Assembly: GCF_031951985.1 (NCBI RefSeq)
Contig: NZ_JAVLVU010000001.1
Location: forward strand, 1,798,001-1,862,000
Origin: Mucilaginibacter terrae
GTDB lineage: Bacteria; Bacteroidota; Bacteroidia; Sphingobacteriales; Sphingobacteriaceae
DNA: 64,000 bases
Reading direction: 5' to 3'
Shown here one piece after another: positions 1 to 8,865 of the stretch. Each line of letters opens with the position of its first letter. The first letter of the stretch is position 1. The position numbers and the translations under genes are program-made. Under the pieces are notes generated by a model. It worked only from the letters and a program-made list of their open reading frames with translations, was not told the origin of the DNA and searched no databases.

Positions 1-485
1 ATCCTCTTCTTGATAAAATTGGTATAAAAACTACGCCACTTCGCCGTTTTGGATTCGGATTGTTCTTAACCGGAGTGTCCTTTGTGATCATTGCTTTAAT
101 ACAAGAAAAAGTAGATGCCGGGCAACATCCTTCAACTTGGTGGCAAATTTTAGCCTATATGGTATTAGCTGCGGGCGAAACACTGGTATCAATCACTGGA
201 TTGGAGTACGCTTACACACAATCTCCAAAATCAATGAAAAGCACTATGTCTGCCATATGGCTGTTTACAGTTGCATTGGGCAATACCTTTGTTGCTTATG
301 TACAAAACAGCATTTCACATAAAGGCTTTTTCTCAAGATATGTTGGCGCCGATTTTTACTGGTTTTTTGTAGTACTGCTTGCTGCATTTTTAGTGGTTTA
401 CTTATTTGTATCGCCTCGTATTAAAGAACGCAATTATGTTACCGAAGACGAGAATAAGGTAGCTGCCGAAACTACCAACTTATAG
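1..485 (+). CDS. POT/PTR-family peptide:H+ symporter, C-terminal part (5' end outside window)
   Basis: The reading frame is already open at the left edge (frame 3) and runs to a TAG at 483-485, so only the last ~160 residues are present. They hold several hydrophobic helices and the block G-L-E-Y-A-Y-T-Q-S-P-K-S-M-K-S, a signature of the proton-dependent oligopeptide transporter (POT/PTR, DtpT-like) branch of the major facilitator superfamily. Such proteins import di- and tripeptides across the inner membrane. The tail after the last helix is short and charged. A strong terminator hairpin follows within 25 bp, so this is the last gene of its unit. The family call is firm; the exact substrate cannot be read from this part. 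Confidence 0.88.
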   Translation, partial: PLLDKIGIKTTPLRRFGFGLFLTGVSFVIIALIQEKVDAGQHPSTWWQILAYMVLAAGETLVSITGLEYAYTQSPKSMKSTMSAIWLFTVALGNTFVAYVQNSISHKGFFSRYVGADFYWFFVVLLAAFLVVYLFVSPRIKERNYVTEDENKVAAETTNL

Positions 486-504
486 CATTTAACAACTTTT
501 AACT

Positions 505-540
505 AAAAGCAGGACGCTAACAATCGTCCTGCTTTTGTTT
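505..540 (+). terminator. Intrinsic terminator after the POT transporter
   Basis: Perfect 12-bp inverted repeat (505-516 with 525-536, arm AAAAGCAGGACG) with an 8-nt loop. The right arm runs into a T-rich stretch (TTTTGTTTTTT). Placement 20 bp after the POT stop codon fits a rho-independent terminator. Confidence 0.85.
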
Positions 541-566
541 TTTAAGGGGCGAAATACGTACTTTTG
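534..566 (+). promoter_or_regulatory. Bacteroidota-type promoter for the mannosyltransferase gene
   Basis: TTTG at 534-537, a 21-nt spacer, then TACTTTTG at 559-566, matching the TTG/TAnnTTTG pattern of the Bacteroidota housekeeping sigma factor. It lies about 30 bp before the GTG start at 597. Its upstream element overlaps the tail of the preceding terminator. This is a pattern match only. Confidence 0.5.
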
Positions 567-596
567 CCGCTCTTACTTTTTTGAAACTGTAATTAC

Positions 597-1331
597 GTGC
601 CCGATAGCATAGTCATCATACCCACTTATAACGAGAAAGAAAACATTGAACGCATGATACGTAAAGTGTTTTCGCTTCCGCATGATTTTCATTTATTGAT
701 AATTGATGATGGCTCGCCCGATGGTACCGGCGCACTTGTAAAAGGTTTACAGCCAGAGTTTCCGGGCAAATTATTTATTGAAGAGCGCCAGGGCAAACAA
801 GGCTTGGGCACAGCCTACATACATGGCTTTAAATGGTGTATAGCCCATAAGTACGATTACATTTTTGAGATGGATGCCGATTTTTCGCACAACCCCAATG
901 ACTTGCTGCGCCTGCGCGAAGCTTGTGTGGAGGGTGCTGATATGTCGGTTGGCTCGCGGTACGTAAAAGGCGTTAACGTAGTTAACTGGCCCATGAGCCG
1001 TGTATTGATGAGCTATTATGCATCGATGTATGTGCGCATTATTACCGGTATAAATTTGCATGATTCTACCGCCGGATTTGTGTGCTACAAACGCAAGGTA
1101 TTAGAAACCATCAGGCTTGATAAAATTAAGTTTGTAGGTTACGCTTTCCAGATTGAAATGAAATACACCACCATTAAGCATGGCTTTAAAGTGGTTGAAA
1201 TTCCCATCATATTTACCGACCGTACCGAGGGCACATCCAAAATGTCTACCGGCATTTTTAAGGAGGCTTTCTTTGGTGTTATACAAATGCGCATTAACAG
1301 CATTTTCCGCAAATACCCTGAAGGGGACTGA
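597..1331 (+). CDS. Polyprenol monophosphomannose synthase-like glycosyltransferase (GT2)
   Basis: A 244-residue GT-A fold glycosyltransferase of the dolichol/polyprenol-phosphate mannosyltransferase type. It should transfer a hexose, usually mannose from GDP-mannose, to a polyprenyl phosphate at the inner face of the membrane. Visible motifs are the N-terminal I-I-P-T-Y-N-E, D-D-G-S-P-D-G-T at about 37-44, the metal-binding D-A-D at 93-95 and G-S-R-Y-V-K-G in the middle. The length is that of the single-domain DPM1 form without a C-terminal membrane domain. The start is a GTG; no in-frame ATG precedes the conserved I-I-P-T-Y-N motif. It is followed by 249 bp without a clear gene. The family is secure; the donor sugar is inferred. 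Confidence 0.85.
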   Translation: MPDSIVIIPTYNEKENIERMIRKVFSLPHDFHLLIIDDGSPDGTGALVKGLQPEFPGKLFIEERQGKQGLGTAYIHGFKWCIAHKYDYIFEMDADFSHNPNDLLRLREACVEGADMSVGSRYVKGVNVVNWPMSRVLMSYYASMYVRIITGINLHDSTAGFVCYKRKVLETIRLDKIKFVGYAFQIEMKYTTIKHGFKVVEIPIIFTDRTEGTSKMSTGIFKEAFFGVIQMRINSIFRKYPEGD

Positions 1332-1544
1332 CAGGATCTTGTCAGTGTTCAAGGTGTTCAACTGCGTTTCCGTCAATGTGATACTAACGTTAAATACGTT
1401 TCATGAAATACTTGATTGAATACCACAGAAAACGAAGACTTTCGGACAATTTCGCGGTTTCAGAAGAGAAAAATAAAGAGGAATAAGGCAAGTAGCCGAT
1501 AGCCGGCCCCGCTCCCAAACCTTCGCTCTTCGATCCTTTTAATC

Positions 1545-1574
1545 TTGCTTGAAATAAATAAATTGCTAAATTTG
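1545..1574 (+). promoter_or_regulatory. Bacteroidota-type promoter of ruvB
   Basis: TTG at 1545-1547, 19-nt spacer, TAAATTTG at 1567-1574, six bases before the ruvB ATG at 1581. The spacing implies an extremely short or absent 5' leader. The upstream TTG could be misread as a start codon. Confidence 0.65.
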
Positions 1575-1580
1575 TTGGCA

Positions 1581-2603
1581 ATGAACGAGAATTTAGATCC
1601 GGCAGCCGAGCGCTTAAGCACCACCGAACGCGATATTGAAAAAGTATTGCGGCCGCAGGCTTTTGAAGATTTTACCGGGCAGGATAAAATTCTGGCTAAC
1701 CTGCGTGTATTTGTTCAGGCCGCCCGCTTACGCGGCGAATCATTAGACCACGTTTTGCTGCACGGCCCTCCGGGCCTGGGCAAAACCACCCTCTCGCACA
1801 TTATAGCTAATGAGATGGGCGTGGGTATTAAAATTACCTCGGGCCCGGTGTTGGATAAACCCGGCGACCTGGCCGGTTTGCTTACCAACCTCGAACCCGG
1901 CGATATTCTGTTCATTGATGAAATTCACCGTTTAAGCCCGCTGGTTGAGGAGTACCTGTACTCGGCCATGGAGGATTTTAAGATAGATATTATGCTGGAG
2001 AGCGGGCCAAATGCCCGTTCGGTACAATTGTCTTTAAATCCGTTCACGCTGGTTGGTGCTACAACACGCTCAGGTTTGTTAACCGCACCTTTAAGGGCAC
2101 GTTTCGGTATTAATTCAAGGCTCGAATATTATGATGCCAAGCTGTTAACTACTATTGTGCTCCGTTCATCACAAATACTCAATACTCCTATAACCGACGA
2201 GGGCGCTTATGAAATTGCCCGCCGCAGCCGGGGTACCCCGCGTATTGCCAATGCCCTGCTACGCCGCACCCGCGATTTTGCCCAAATTAAAGGCGACGGC
2301 AATATTGATACAGCCATAGCCAAATATGCCCTCAACGCACTCAATGTTGACGAACATGGCCTCGACGAAATGGACAACAAAATACTCCACACCATCATCG
2401 AAAAATTTAAGGGTGGCCCCGTGGGTGTTAAAACTATTGCCACTGCCGTGGGCGAAGATGAAGGCACCATTGAAGAAGTTTACGAGCCATTCCTGATACA
2501 GGAGGGCTATTTAATGCGTACATCCCGCGGCCGCGAAGCTACTGATAATGCTTACAAGCATTTAGGCATCCTGCGCCCGGGCCAACCGCCTCTGCTATTT
2601 TAA
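1581..2603 (+). CDS. ruvB: Holliday junction branch migration helicase RuvB
   Basis: RuvB is the AAA+ motor that, as hexamers with RuvA, drives branch migration of Holliday junctions in recombinational repair. The 340-residue product shows Walker A G-P-P-G-L-G-K-T at about 62-69, Walker B F-I-D-E-I-H-R-L at 111-118, sensor 1 G-A-T-T-R, the arginine-finger block L-R-A-R-F-G and the C-terminal winged helix ending in P-P-L-L-F. The ATG at 1581 is preferred over an in-frame TTG at 1545 because the family starts near this point and the TTG is part of the promoter. The gene is monocistronic here and converges with the SGNH hydrolase gene, whose end is 5 bp away. Confidence 0.97.
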   Translation: MNENLDPAAERLSTTERDIEKVLRPQAFEDFTGQDKILANLRVFVQAARLRGESLDHVLLHGPPGLGKTTLSHIIANEMGVGIKITSGPVLDKPGDLAGLLTNLEPGDILFIDEIHRLSPLVEEYLYSAMEDFKIDIMLESGPNARSVQLSLNPFTLVGATTRSGLLTAPLRARFGINSRLEYYDAKLLTTIVLRSSQILNTPITDEGAYEIARRSRGTPRIANALLRRTRDFAQIKGDGNIDTAIAKYALNALNVDEHGLDEMDNKILHTIIEKFKGGPVGVKTIATAVGEDEGTIEEVYEPFLIQEGYLMRTSRGREATDNAYKHLGILRPGQPPLLF

Positions 2604-2607
2604 AAGC

Positions 2608-3369
2608 CTATTTAATTGCCTTTAACAAAGCCTTGCTCCAAAATTCGGCTAAAGCTTTTTCGCCTTTGGTGTTGGGGTGAAGATAAAATACACCGTCAGC
2701 GCCGTTTTCGGGTTTAAAATCGGTTAAGTAATTCTTTTCAAAGTATGGGTAAGCCTTTTTATCACCCGCAAAAACATGGTGCGGGTTACTCTTTTTGTAT
2801 TCTTTAACCAGCGCATCAATTTGCGGCCAATAGGATAGCACCCTCTGCTGCCCTTCTTTTAAATAAGTAGAGCGGTTATGCGTATTATCACTGTACCAAA
2901 TGGGGTAGTTAATCACAATTTTAGCGTTGGGATAGACAGCAAGTAAACTATCGGCAATGGTTTTTAAGTTGGATTGATAATTGGGCGGAGATACCGGTGA
3001 GCCATTAGGCCCCTGTATGGCACTATCATTAGTACCCAGCATTACCGAAAACACCAGTTGTGCGGTGCTATCAGCATAAAAAGTTATTGCAGCGGCTTTT
3101 ACCTTTTTAAATAATGTATTCGTAGCCGGCAAAAAATCCACCGTAGTACGGCCACTAACGCCCTGGTTTGATACCTGAATATTCGGCCCAAGTTTCTCTT
3201 TTAAAAACTCGCCAACAAAATTGGGTGGTGATTGGTCTTTAGCCACAGTGCCGTGGGTAATGCTGTCGCCTATAAATACAATGTTTATTTGGGGGTTATC
3301 GCGATAAACAAAAGCGCTGCAAAGCACAATAACAAGCAGCAGGCAATAAGGTAGTTTGAAGTTTTTCAT
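2608..3369 (-). CDS. Secreted SGNH/GDSL-type esterase
   Basis: A 253-residue SGNH-fold hydrolase, probably a carbohydrate or lipid esterase acting outside the cytoplasm. Block I is F-I-G-D-S-I-T-H-G at about 32-40 with the nucleophile Ser, block III is G-T-N-D in the middle, and block V carries the Asp/His pair in D-G-V-F-Y-L-H-P-N (D225, H231). The first 20 residues from the ATG at 3369 form a hydrophobic signal peptide; upstream in-frame starts would place charged residues before it. It is divergent from the GH92 mannosidase (86 bp between starts), which suggests a shared regulatory region and joint work on a glycan. The substrate is unknown. Confidence 0.85.
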   Translation of the reverse strand: MKNFKLPYCLLLVIVLCSAFVYRDNPQINIVFIGDSITHGTVAKDQSPPNFVGEFLKEKLGPNIQVSNQGVSGRTTVDFLPATNTLFKKVKAAAITFYADSTAQLVFSVMLGTNDSAIQGPNGSPVSPPNYQSNLKTIADSLLAVYPNAKIVINYPIWYSDNTHNRSTYLKEGQQRVLSYWPQIDALVKEYKKSNPHHVFAGDKKAYPYFEKNYLTDFKPENGADGVFYLHPNTKGEKALAEFWSKALLKAIK

Positions 3370-3455
3370 AATTGGCTGAGTAAACATAGTCATTTTCCTA
3401 TTTATAGCACGAGGCATAAGGCAATCCTATATATTTGTTTAACAAACTACTACTG

Positions 3456-5750
3456 ATGAATAAAAATATTTGGCTTTCAATGGCTGCCTTTTTATTGGGA
3501 GCAACCGCATCTGCTCAACAGGTAACCAAAGTAACCGACCCGGCCGACTGGGTGAACCCATTAATGGGAACGGATTCAAAACCTGATCTTTCTAACGGAA
3601 ATACTTACCCCGCTATTGGTTTGCCATGGGGTATGAATTACTGGTCGCCGCAAACGGGTACTATGGGTAACGGGTGGATGTATACTTACGCTGCCGATAA
3701 AATTCGGGGTTTTAAGCAAACCCACCAGCCGTCGCCCTGGATGAATGATTACGGCCAGTTTGCTATTATGCCGGTAACCGGTAAAATGAGGTTTGACCAG
3801 GATGCCCGTGCAAGCTGGTTTAGCCACAAGGCAGAGGTTTCGAAGCCGTATTACTACAGCGTTTACCTGGCCGATCATGATGTAACCGCCGAATTAACCA
3901 CAACTGAACGTGCTGCACAGTTCCAATTTAGCTACCCTAAAAGTGATAGTTCTTTTATTGTGATAGATGCTTTGGACAAGGGCTCATATATCAAGGTTTT
4001 TCCTAAACAAAACAAGATAATTGGTTATACCACACGCGCAGCCCGCAGCAAACCGGTCGATTTTAAAAACTACTTCGTTATATACACCGATAAGCCTTTC
4101 AGTATAGCCAAAACATGGCACGGCAAAACTTTGGCCGGGGCAGATTCATTGGAGTTAACCAATAACCACGCTGGGGCAATAGTTGGCTTTAAAACCACCC
4201 GTGGCGAAAAGGTGCATGTACGTGTGGCTTCATCACTCATTAGCTTTGAGCAGGCCGAACTTAACCTTAAACGCGAGTTAGGCACCGATGATTTTGAAAC
4301 CACCAAACAAAAAGCCCATACCGCCTGGAACAAGGTCTTAAACCGCTTACAGCCCGAAGGCGGCAGTGTTGACCAAACCCGCACTTTTTACTCGTGCCTG
4401 TACCGTGCGGTAATGTTTCCTAATAAACTGTACGAGGTTAATGCCCAAAACAAGGTGGTACATTACAGCCCTTATACCGGCAAAACTATGGCGGGTTACA
4501 AGTTTGCAGGTACCGGCTTTTGGGATACCTTCCGTGCGTTGTACCCATTCCTTAACCTTATGTATCCATCCATTAACAAAGAGATGCAGCAGGGTTTAAT
4601 AAGCGATTATGTGGAAGGTGGCTGGTTGCCCGAATGGAGCAGCCCCGGTTATGCTGATATAATGGTGGGCAACAACTCGGCATCGGTAGTGGCCGAAGCT
4701 TACCTTAAAGGTGCACGCGGATATGATATTAACAAGCTTTACGAGGCATTGGTACACGGTGCTAATAACGAAGGACCGTTTACGGCTACAGGACGTTATG
4801 GCTTTAAATATTACAACGAGTTAGGTTATGTGCCATATGATGTAAAGATAAATGAGAATGCGGCGCGTACGCTGGAGTATGCTTACGATGATTTCGCCAT
4901 CTATCAACTGGCTAAAGAACTCAAACGCCCGCAACCCGAAATTGACCTGTATAAAAAACGCAGTCAGAATTACCGCAACCTGTTCGACCCGGCAACAGGC
5001 TGGATGCGGGGTAAAAACAAAGACGGTAAATTCCAGTCGCCTTTTAACCCTTTTAAATGGGGCGATGCCTTTACCGAGGGGAACAGTATTCATTACTCAT
5101 GGTCGGTATTTCATGATATACAGGGGCTTGTAAACCTCATAGGAGGCGAAAATAAGTTCGTTAACAAGCTCGATTCGGTATTTAGCATGCCTCCTTTATT
5201 TGATGACAGCTATTACGGTGGTGTGATACACGAGATACGCGAAATGCAGATTATGAACATGGGGCAATATGCGCATGGTAATCAGCCTATTCAGCACATG
5301 ATATACCTGTACAACTATGCCGGCCAGCCTTGGAAAACCCAATACTGGGCACGTGAAGCCATGAACCGCTTATACAAAGCCACACCCGATGGTTATTGCG
5401 GCGATGAGGATAACGGCCAAACTTCGGCCTGGTATGTGTTTAGCTCTATAGGCTTCTACCCGGTTTGCCCGGCCAGCGACCAGTATGTATTAGGTGCACC
5501 ACTATTTAAAAAAATGACCTTGAATTTGGAGAACGGCAAATCGGTAGTTATAAATGCGCCAACAAACAGCGCAGCTAACAAATATGTAGGTGCGCTAAAT
5601 TATAATGGGAAAGCATACAGTGCTAACTGGTTAAGCCATAAAGCACTGCAAAATGGAGCCATAATCAATTTTACCATGCAGGCTACACCAAATAAAACCA
5701 AAGGCACTAAACCGACCGACTATCCTTTTTCTATGTCGGCTAAGCAATAG
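3456..5750 (+). CDS. GH92 alpha-1,2-mannosidase, secreted
   Basis: A 764-residue glycoside hydrolase family 92 enzyme, a calcium-dependent exo-alpha-mannosidase that trims mannose from N-glycans or mannans. A Sec signal peptide (about residues 1-20, ending A-S-A-Q-Q) sends it to the periplasm. By spacing relative to the characterised Bacteroides enzyme BT3990, E541 (in F-T-E-G-N) is the general acid, D650 and D652 (in G-D-E-D-N-G-Q) are the general-base pair, and the H592-E593 dyad is the pair linked to alpha-1,2 specificity. G-N-Q-P-I-Q-H precedes the catalytic aspartates. The ATG at 3456 begins the signal peptide; an in-frame TTG at 3435 overlaps TATATTTG, the likely promoter. The divergent SGNH esterase may remove acyl groups from the same substrate. 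Confidence 0.94.
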   Translation: MNKNIWLSMAAFLLGATASAQQVTKVTDPADWVNPLMGTDSKPDLSNGNTYPAIGLPWGMNYWSPQTGTMGNGWMYTYAADKIRGFKQTHQPSPWMNDYGQFAIMPVTGKMRFDQDARASWFSHKAEVSKPYYYSVYLADHDVTAELTTTERAAQFQFSYPKSDSSFIVIDALDKGSYIKVFPKQNKIIGYTTRAARSKPVDFKNYFVIYTDKPFSIAKTWHGKTLAGADSLELTNNHAGAIVGFKTTRGEKVHVRVASSLISFEQAELNLKRELGTDDFETTKQKAHTAWNKVLNRLQPEGGSVDQTRTFYSCLYRAVMFPNKLYEVNAQNKVVHYSPYTGKTMAGYKFAGTGFWDTFRALYPFLNLMYPSINKEMQQGLISDYVEGGWLPEWSSPGYADIMVGNNSASVVAEAYLKGARGYDINKLYEALVHGANNEGPFTATGRYGFKYYNELGYVPYDVKINENAARTLEYAYDDFAIYQLAKELKRPQPEIDLYKKRSQNYRNLFDPATGWMRGKNKDGKFQSPFNPFKWGDAFTEGNSIHYSWSVFHDIQGLVNLIGGENKFVNKLDSVFSMPPLFDDSYYGGVIHEIREMQIMNMGQYAHGNQPIQHMIYLYNYAGQPWKTQYWAREAMNRLYKATPDGYCGDEDNGQTSAWYVFSSIGFYPVCPASDQYVLGAPLFKKMTLNLENGKSVVINAPTNSAANKYVGALNYNGKAYSANWLSHKALQNGAIINFTMQATPNKTKGTKPTDYPFSMSAKQ

Positions 5751-5871
5751 CCTGTTAATTTATGCTATAAAAACCAGCGTTACAGTAAGTAATTATTGTA
5801 CCGCTTTTTTATGTTTTTTTCTTCCGATTTGTTTTATTTTCGCTGCTGTTCATTTTGTATTTGATAATCGT

Positions 5872-6729
5872 ATGCTTAGAATTTTTTCGGCTGCCGCAGC
5901 CATTGCCATAAGTTTTGCCTCATGCCAATCGGGCAAATCAGAAACCGTTACCGATAGCACAGCTACCGCTACTAAAACAACCAGTAACACCACTACCGAA
6001 GAGGTAGTTGCACCAGCAGGAAAACCGGCCTCTAATGCCGAAATTATAGCCCGTAAGCAGGTGCCCATCCTGTGTTACCACCAAATACGCGACTGGCGGC
6101 CAAAAGACTCTAAAACCGCTAAGGACTACATTGTACCCATTGCCAGTTTTAAAGAGAAGATAAAAATGCTGGCCGATAGCGGCTACCATACCATTCTGCC
6201 AGATCAGTTGTATGCATATCTTACCACAGGTGCCAAACTGCCAAGCAAACCCATTATGCTTACGTTTGATGATACCGACCTTGACCAATTTACCATTGCC
6301 AACCCTGAGTTGAAAAAGTATGGCTTTAAGGCTGTTTATTTTATCATGACGGTATCCATAGGTCGCCCTAATTACATGAATAAGGAGCAAATTAAACAAC
6401 TGGCTGATGAGGGTAATGTTATTGGAAGCCACACCTGGGATCACCACAACTTTAAGAAATTTGCTGGCGACGACTGGAAAACCCAGATAGATAAGCCCAC
6501 CAAAAAGCTGGAAGATATAACCGGTAAAAAGATAACCTACTTTGCTTACCCGTTTGGTTTGTGGAATGCACAAGGCCTGCCCGAATTGCATAGTCGTGGC
6601 TTTAAAATGGCTTTCCAACTGGCCGAAAAGCGCGACCCGAATGATCCGCTTATGACCGTGCGCCGTATTTTAGATAGCGGTTACTGGAGTGCCAAAACCT
6701 TGAGCAATAGTATTAGGAATAGTTTCTAA
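5872..6729 (+). CDS. Polysaccharide deacetylase (NodB-like) lipoprotein
   Basis: A 285-residue carbohydrate esterase 4-like protein. Residues 1-18 form a lipoprotein signal peptide with a lipobox ending S-F-A-S-C (C18), followed by a Thr/Ser-rich linker to about residue 50. The NodB domain has T-F-D-D-T-D at 131-136 (catalytic and metal Asp), S-H-T-W-D-H-H at 186-192 (metal histidines) and F-A-Y-P-F-G further on. It probably removes N- or O-acetyl groups from a surface polysaccharide or peptidoglycan while anchored to a membrane. It stands alone, with a strong bidirectional hairpin after it. The substrate is not known. Confidence 0.88.
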   Translation: MLRIFSAAAAIAISFASCQSGKSETVTDSTATATKTTSNTTTEEVVAPAGKPASNAEIIARKQVPILCYHQIRDWRPKDSKTAKDYIVPIASFKEKIKMLADSGYHTILPDQLYAYLTTGAKLPSKPIMLTFDDTDLDQFTIANPELKKYGFKAVYFIMTVSIGRPNYMNKEQIKQLADEGNVIGSHTWDHHNFKKFAGDDWKTQIDKPTKKLEDITGKKITYFAYPFGLWNAQGLPELHSRGFKMAFQLAEKRDPNDPLMTVRRILDSGYWSAKTLSNSIRNSF

Positions 6730-6740
6730 ACGACTATGTA

Positions 6741-6788
6741 ATAAAAGCAAAAGCCCTTTTCTGATTTAGAAAAGAGCTTTTGCTTTAT
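6741..6788. terminator. Bidirectional terminator hairpin
   Basis: A long near-perfect inverted repeat: AAAAGCAAAAGCCCTTTTCT pairs with its near complement ending GAGCTTTTGCTTT, loop GATTT. It lies between the convergent deacetylase gene and a small acidic gene, with A/T runs on both sides, so it can serve both. Confidence 0.8.
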
Positions 6789-6997
6789 AAATTTTCTTCG
6801 GATGGGCCGCCATCTTTGTTTGAGGAGTTTTCCTCGCTTGGTGGGCCTGGAATACCGCTATCATTATCTGGCACTACTGTGTCTACACGGTGCTCATCAT
6901 CTTCGGTATGCTCGGTAGGTGTGTTGCCTTTTGATATTTCATCATGGTCAACAGTGTCTTCATTTAAGCTGGTATTTTTGGTTTCTTCGGTACTCAT
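6785..6997 (-). CDS. Small acidic hydrophilic protein of unknown function
   Basis: A 70-residue product with no hydrophobic segment, dominated by Glu, Asp, Ser, Asn and Pro, and so probably intrinsically disordered. It ends with two similar stretches, P-P-S-E-E-N and G-P-S-E-E-N. No family is recognised. The case for it being real is its position: it is followed by a strong terminator and starts 33 bp after the stop of the upstream SpoIIAA-like gene on the same strand, so the two may be co-transcribed. Composition bias alone could keep such a frame open, so confidence is moderate. Confidence 0.5.
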   Translation of the reverse strand: MSTEETKNTSLNEDTVDHDEISKGNTPTEHTEDDEHRVDTVVPDNDSGIPGPPSEENSSNKDGGPSEENL

Positions 6998-7030
6998 AGG
7001 TAGTTTATTTACAGGTTAAACAATGCGATT

Positions 7031-7399
7031 TTATTCTTCAGTTACCCATTTTACGGCTTCATCTAACTGCCCCAGCGGGAAGCCTTTTGATTGCCCGGGA
7101 GCCATAAACCTAAAAACGTTACTGGTAAACCATTCTACGGCTTTTTGATCGGTTACAATGGCTATTTTCTTCCACTTGGTAAAGTGTTTAAGGCCAACTT
7201 TAATGTCGTCCCACCAGGCACCAACGGTAAAATTTGCTACATCGGTCTCTAAAACCAATATGTAATTTATTTCGCCCTGGCGCTTTACCAAATCATCCAA
7301 TTTAGGTATCAGCACGCGCTCAAAATCGTCTTTTGTAACTTCGCCTATGGCGTGTATGCCAACTACGTTATCGGGTAAATCATTAATAAACTGAAGCAT
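7031..7399 (-). CDS. SpoIIAA-like (STAS/CRAL-TRIO-related) protein
   Basis: A 122-residue soluble protein resembling the SpoIIAA-like family (PF11964). It has an N-terminal D-N-V-V-G-I-H-A-I-G-E-V strand, a central I-N-Y-I-L-V-L-E-T-D strand, D-D-I-K-V-G-L-K-H and a late A-I-V-T-D-Q-K-A-V-E-W. These single-domain proteins are common in environmental bacteria; their biochemical role is not settled, and a link to lipid or partner binding is only suggested by the fold. It starts 88 bp from the divergent queG region and precedes the small acidic gene. Confidence 0.75.
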   Translation of the reverse strand: MLQFINDLPDNVVGIHAIGEVTKDDFERVLIPKLDDLVKRQGEINYILVLETDVANFTVGAWWDDIKVGLKHFTKWKKIAIVTDQKAVEWFTSNVFRFMAPGQSKGFPLGQLDEAVKWVTEE

Positions 7400-7571
7400 A
7401 ACAGGTAAATGTTTTGTTGTAAATACAACACAGGTACATCTATACTGTTTTCTTTATAAGTCACAATTTTCCCAAAAGGCAAAGTAGTTGTCCGATATTT
7501 TCTTATTAACCCCACTTTACCAAGTACGCTCCACGCCCTATTCTCTTATCCAAATCCGTATCTTTGTTTTG

Positions 7572-8657
7572 GTGAATCAAAATCTGTTCAAATACAGCCA
7601 ACTAATTAAAGACGAGGCCAAACGCCTGGGCTTTATGTTTTGCGGTATTGCCAAGGCAGATTTTTTGGAAGAAGAAGCCCCTCGCCTCGAAAACTGGTTG
7701 AAGCAGGAACGCCACGGCGAAATGCAATACATGGAAAACCATTTTGATAAACGCCTCGACCCGCGCCTGTTGGTTGATGGCGCCCGTTCGGTTATTTCGT
7801 TGGCGTTGAACTACTATACCGATAAACAGCAAACCGACCCGCTTGCCCCCAAAATTTCCAAATATGCTTACGGGATAGATTACCACGACGTAATTAAAGC
7901 CAAGCTTAAAGAATTGCTCTTTTTTATTCAGGAAAACATCGGTGATATAGGTGGTCGGGCGTTTGTTGATTCGGCACCGGTGCTGGACAAGGCCTGGGCT
8001 CAGCGCGCAGGCCTGGGATGGGTGGGTAAAAACGCTAATCTCATCAACAAAAAAAGCGGTTCCTTCTTTTTTTTGGCGGAGCTGATCGTAGATGCCGAAC
8101 TGGCTTATGACATTGCCCCCACCGTTGACCATTGCGGTACCTGTACACGCTGTATTGACGCCTGCCCTACCGATGCCATCGTGGGCCCTTATATTGTTGA
8201 CGGCAGCCGCTGCATCTCCTACCTTACCATTGAGCTAAAAAACAACATCCCCGAAGAGTTTAAAGGTAAAACCGATGACTGGATGTTTGGCTGCGATGTA
8301 TGCCAGAATGTGTGTCCCTGGAACCGCTTCTCACTCCCCCATACCGAACCGGCTTTTGAGCCGCACCCCGATCTGCTGGGCATGTCCCAGCGCGACTGGC
8401 AGGATATTACGCAGGAGACCTTCCAGGCGGTATTCAAAAAATCGGCCGTAAAGCGCACCAAGTTTGCGGGTTTGAAAAGAAATATTGAGTTTCTATCGTA
8501 TAGATTAAGTGTAATAGGAAAATGGCTAAGAGTCAAACGTGATATTTTTGTCTCAGCAGGGTTTCTCATAAGAGGACCTGCGCCGCGTTCATATGAACCG
8601 CAGTTATCTCAATTGCATTGCAGGGTCCTCTCCGAGAGACCCTGCACAGACGAATAA
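7572..8657 (+). CDS. queG: Epoxyqueuosine reductase QueG with a repeat-derived C-terminal extension
   Basis: QueG performs the last step of queuosine tRNA modification, reducing epoxyqueuosine with cobalamin and two [4Fe-4S] clusters. The clusters are marked by [12 protein letters not shown] and [11 protein letters not shown]; the conserved A-G-L-G-W-V-G-K-N block is also present. A GTG at 7572 is chosen as start because TATCTTTG (7559-7566), a promoter -7 element, lies just before it and the family starts near there. The family core ends at G-L-K-R-N-I-E-F-L, about residue 310. Here the frame continues some 50 residues, and residues from about 326 to 361 are encoded by the REPIN-like element inserted at the 3' end. 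The enzyme core is intact, so activity is likely. Confidence 0.93.
   Translation: MNQNLFKYSQLIKDEAKRLGFMFCGIAKADFLEEEAPRLENWLKQERHGEMQYMENHFDKRLDPRLLVDGARSVISLALNYYTDKQQTDPLAPKISKYAYGIDYHDVIKAKLKELLFFIQENIGDIGGRAFVDSAPVLDKAWAQRAGLGWVGKNANLINKKSGSFFFLAELIVDAELAYDIAPTVDHCGTCTRCIDACPTDAIVGPYIVDGSRCISYLTIELKNNIPEEFKGKTDDWMFGCDVCQNVCPWNRFSLPHTEPAFEPHPDLLGMSQRDWQDITQETFQAVFKKSAVKRTKFAGLKRNIEFLSYRLSVIGKWLRVKRDIFVSAGFLIRGPAPRSYEPQLSQLHCRVLSERPCTDE
8548..8654. repeat. REPIN-like element, copy 1
   Basis: A 107-bp element whose two ~35-bp ends are inverted copies of each other; each end is itself an imperfect palindrome with core GCAGGGTC...GACCCTGC. The left palindrome of this copy is degraded (GTTTCTCATAAGAGG), the right one is clean. 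The middle contains GCCGCGTTCATATGAACC and CAATTGCATTG. Two palindromic units in inverted orientation around a short spacer is the architecture of REPINs, which are mobilised by RAYT transposases; no such gene is in this window. The copy supplies the last codons of queG, whose TAA follows directly. Confidence 0.75.
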
Positions 8658-8671
8658 TCCCTTGTAAAAGC

Positions 8672-8706
8672 AAAGGATGAAAGTTCTATGAAACCTTTCA
8701 TCCTTT
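8672..8706. terminator. Terminator hairpin after queG (duplication copy 1)
   Basis: Perfect 12-bp inverted repeat AAAGGATGAAAG (8672-8683) with CTTTCATCCTTT (8695-8706) and an 11-nt loop. It lies shortly after the queG stop; flanking T/A runs are modest. Confidence 0.65.
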
Positions 8707-8743
8707 ACCTTTCAGCTTTCGCCTAAAATTATGCCTTATTAAC

Positions 8744-8862
8744 TCAGCTCTTTTTAAACTTATTGGCCAGCGCCTACAGCATATCTTCGTTTACAGGTTT
8801 GGCAGGCTCATCGGTTTTAACGGGGCGTTGCTGTTGCTCCGGGCGGTTATTGTTTAAGGTTG
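8744..8862 (-). pseudogene. Duplicated 3' fragment of the exonuclease gene
   Basis: This stretch matches the last ~39 codons of the exonuclease gene at 9065. It ends in the same K-F-K-K-S-stop, but the Gln codon of M-L-Q-A-L-A has become TAG and the upstream end is lost at the junction with REPIN-like copy 2. It is a dead by-product of the tandem duplication. Confidence 0.8.
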
Positions 8863-8865
8863 TTT

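Noticed and set aside
1390..1581. A 63-codon minus-strand frame in the gap before ruvB
   Set aside because: It runs antisense through the ruvB promoter, has no recognisable motif, no promoter box and a mixed composition. The gap (1332-1580) was left without a gene; it could hold a decayed repeat, but no second copy is present in the window to show it.
7488..7571. A TTG start 28 codons upstream for queG
   Set aside because: The TATCTTTG promoter element lies inside this stretch and homologues begin near the GTG at 7572.
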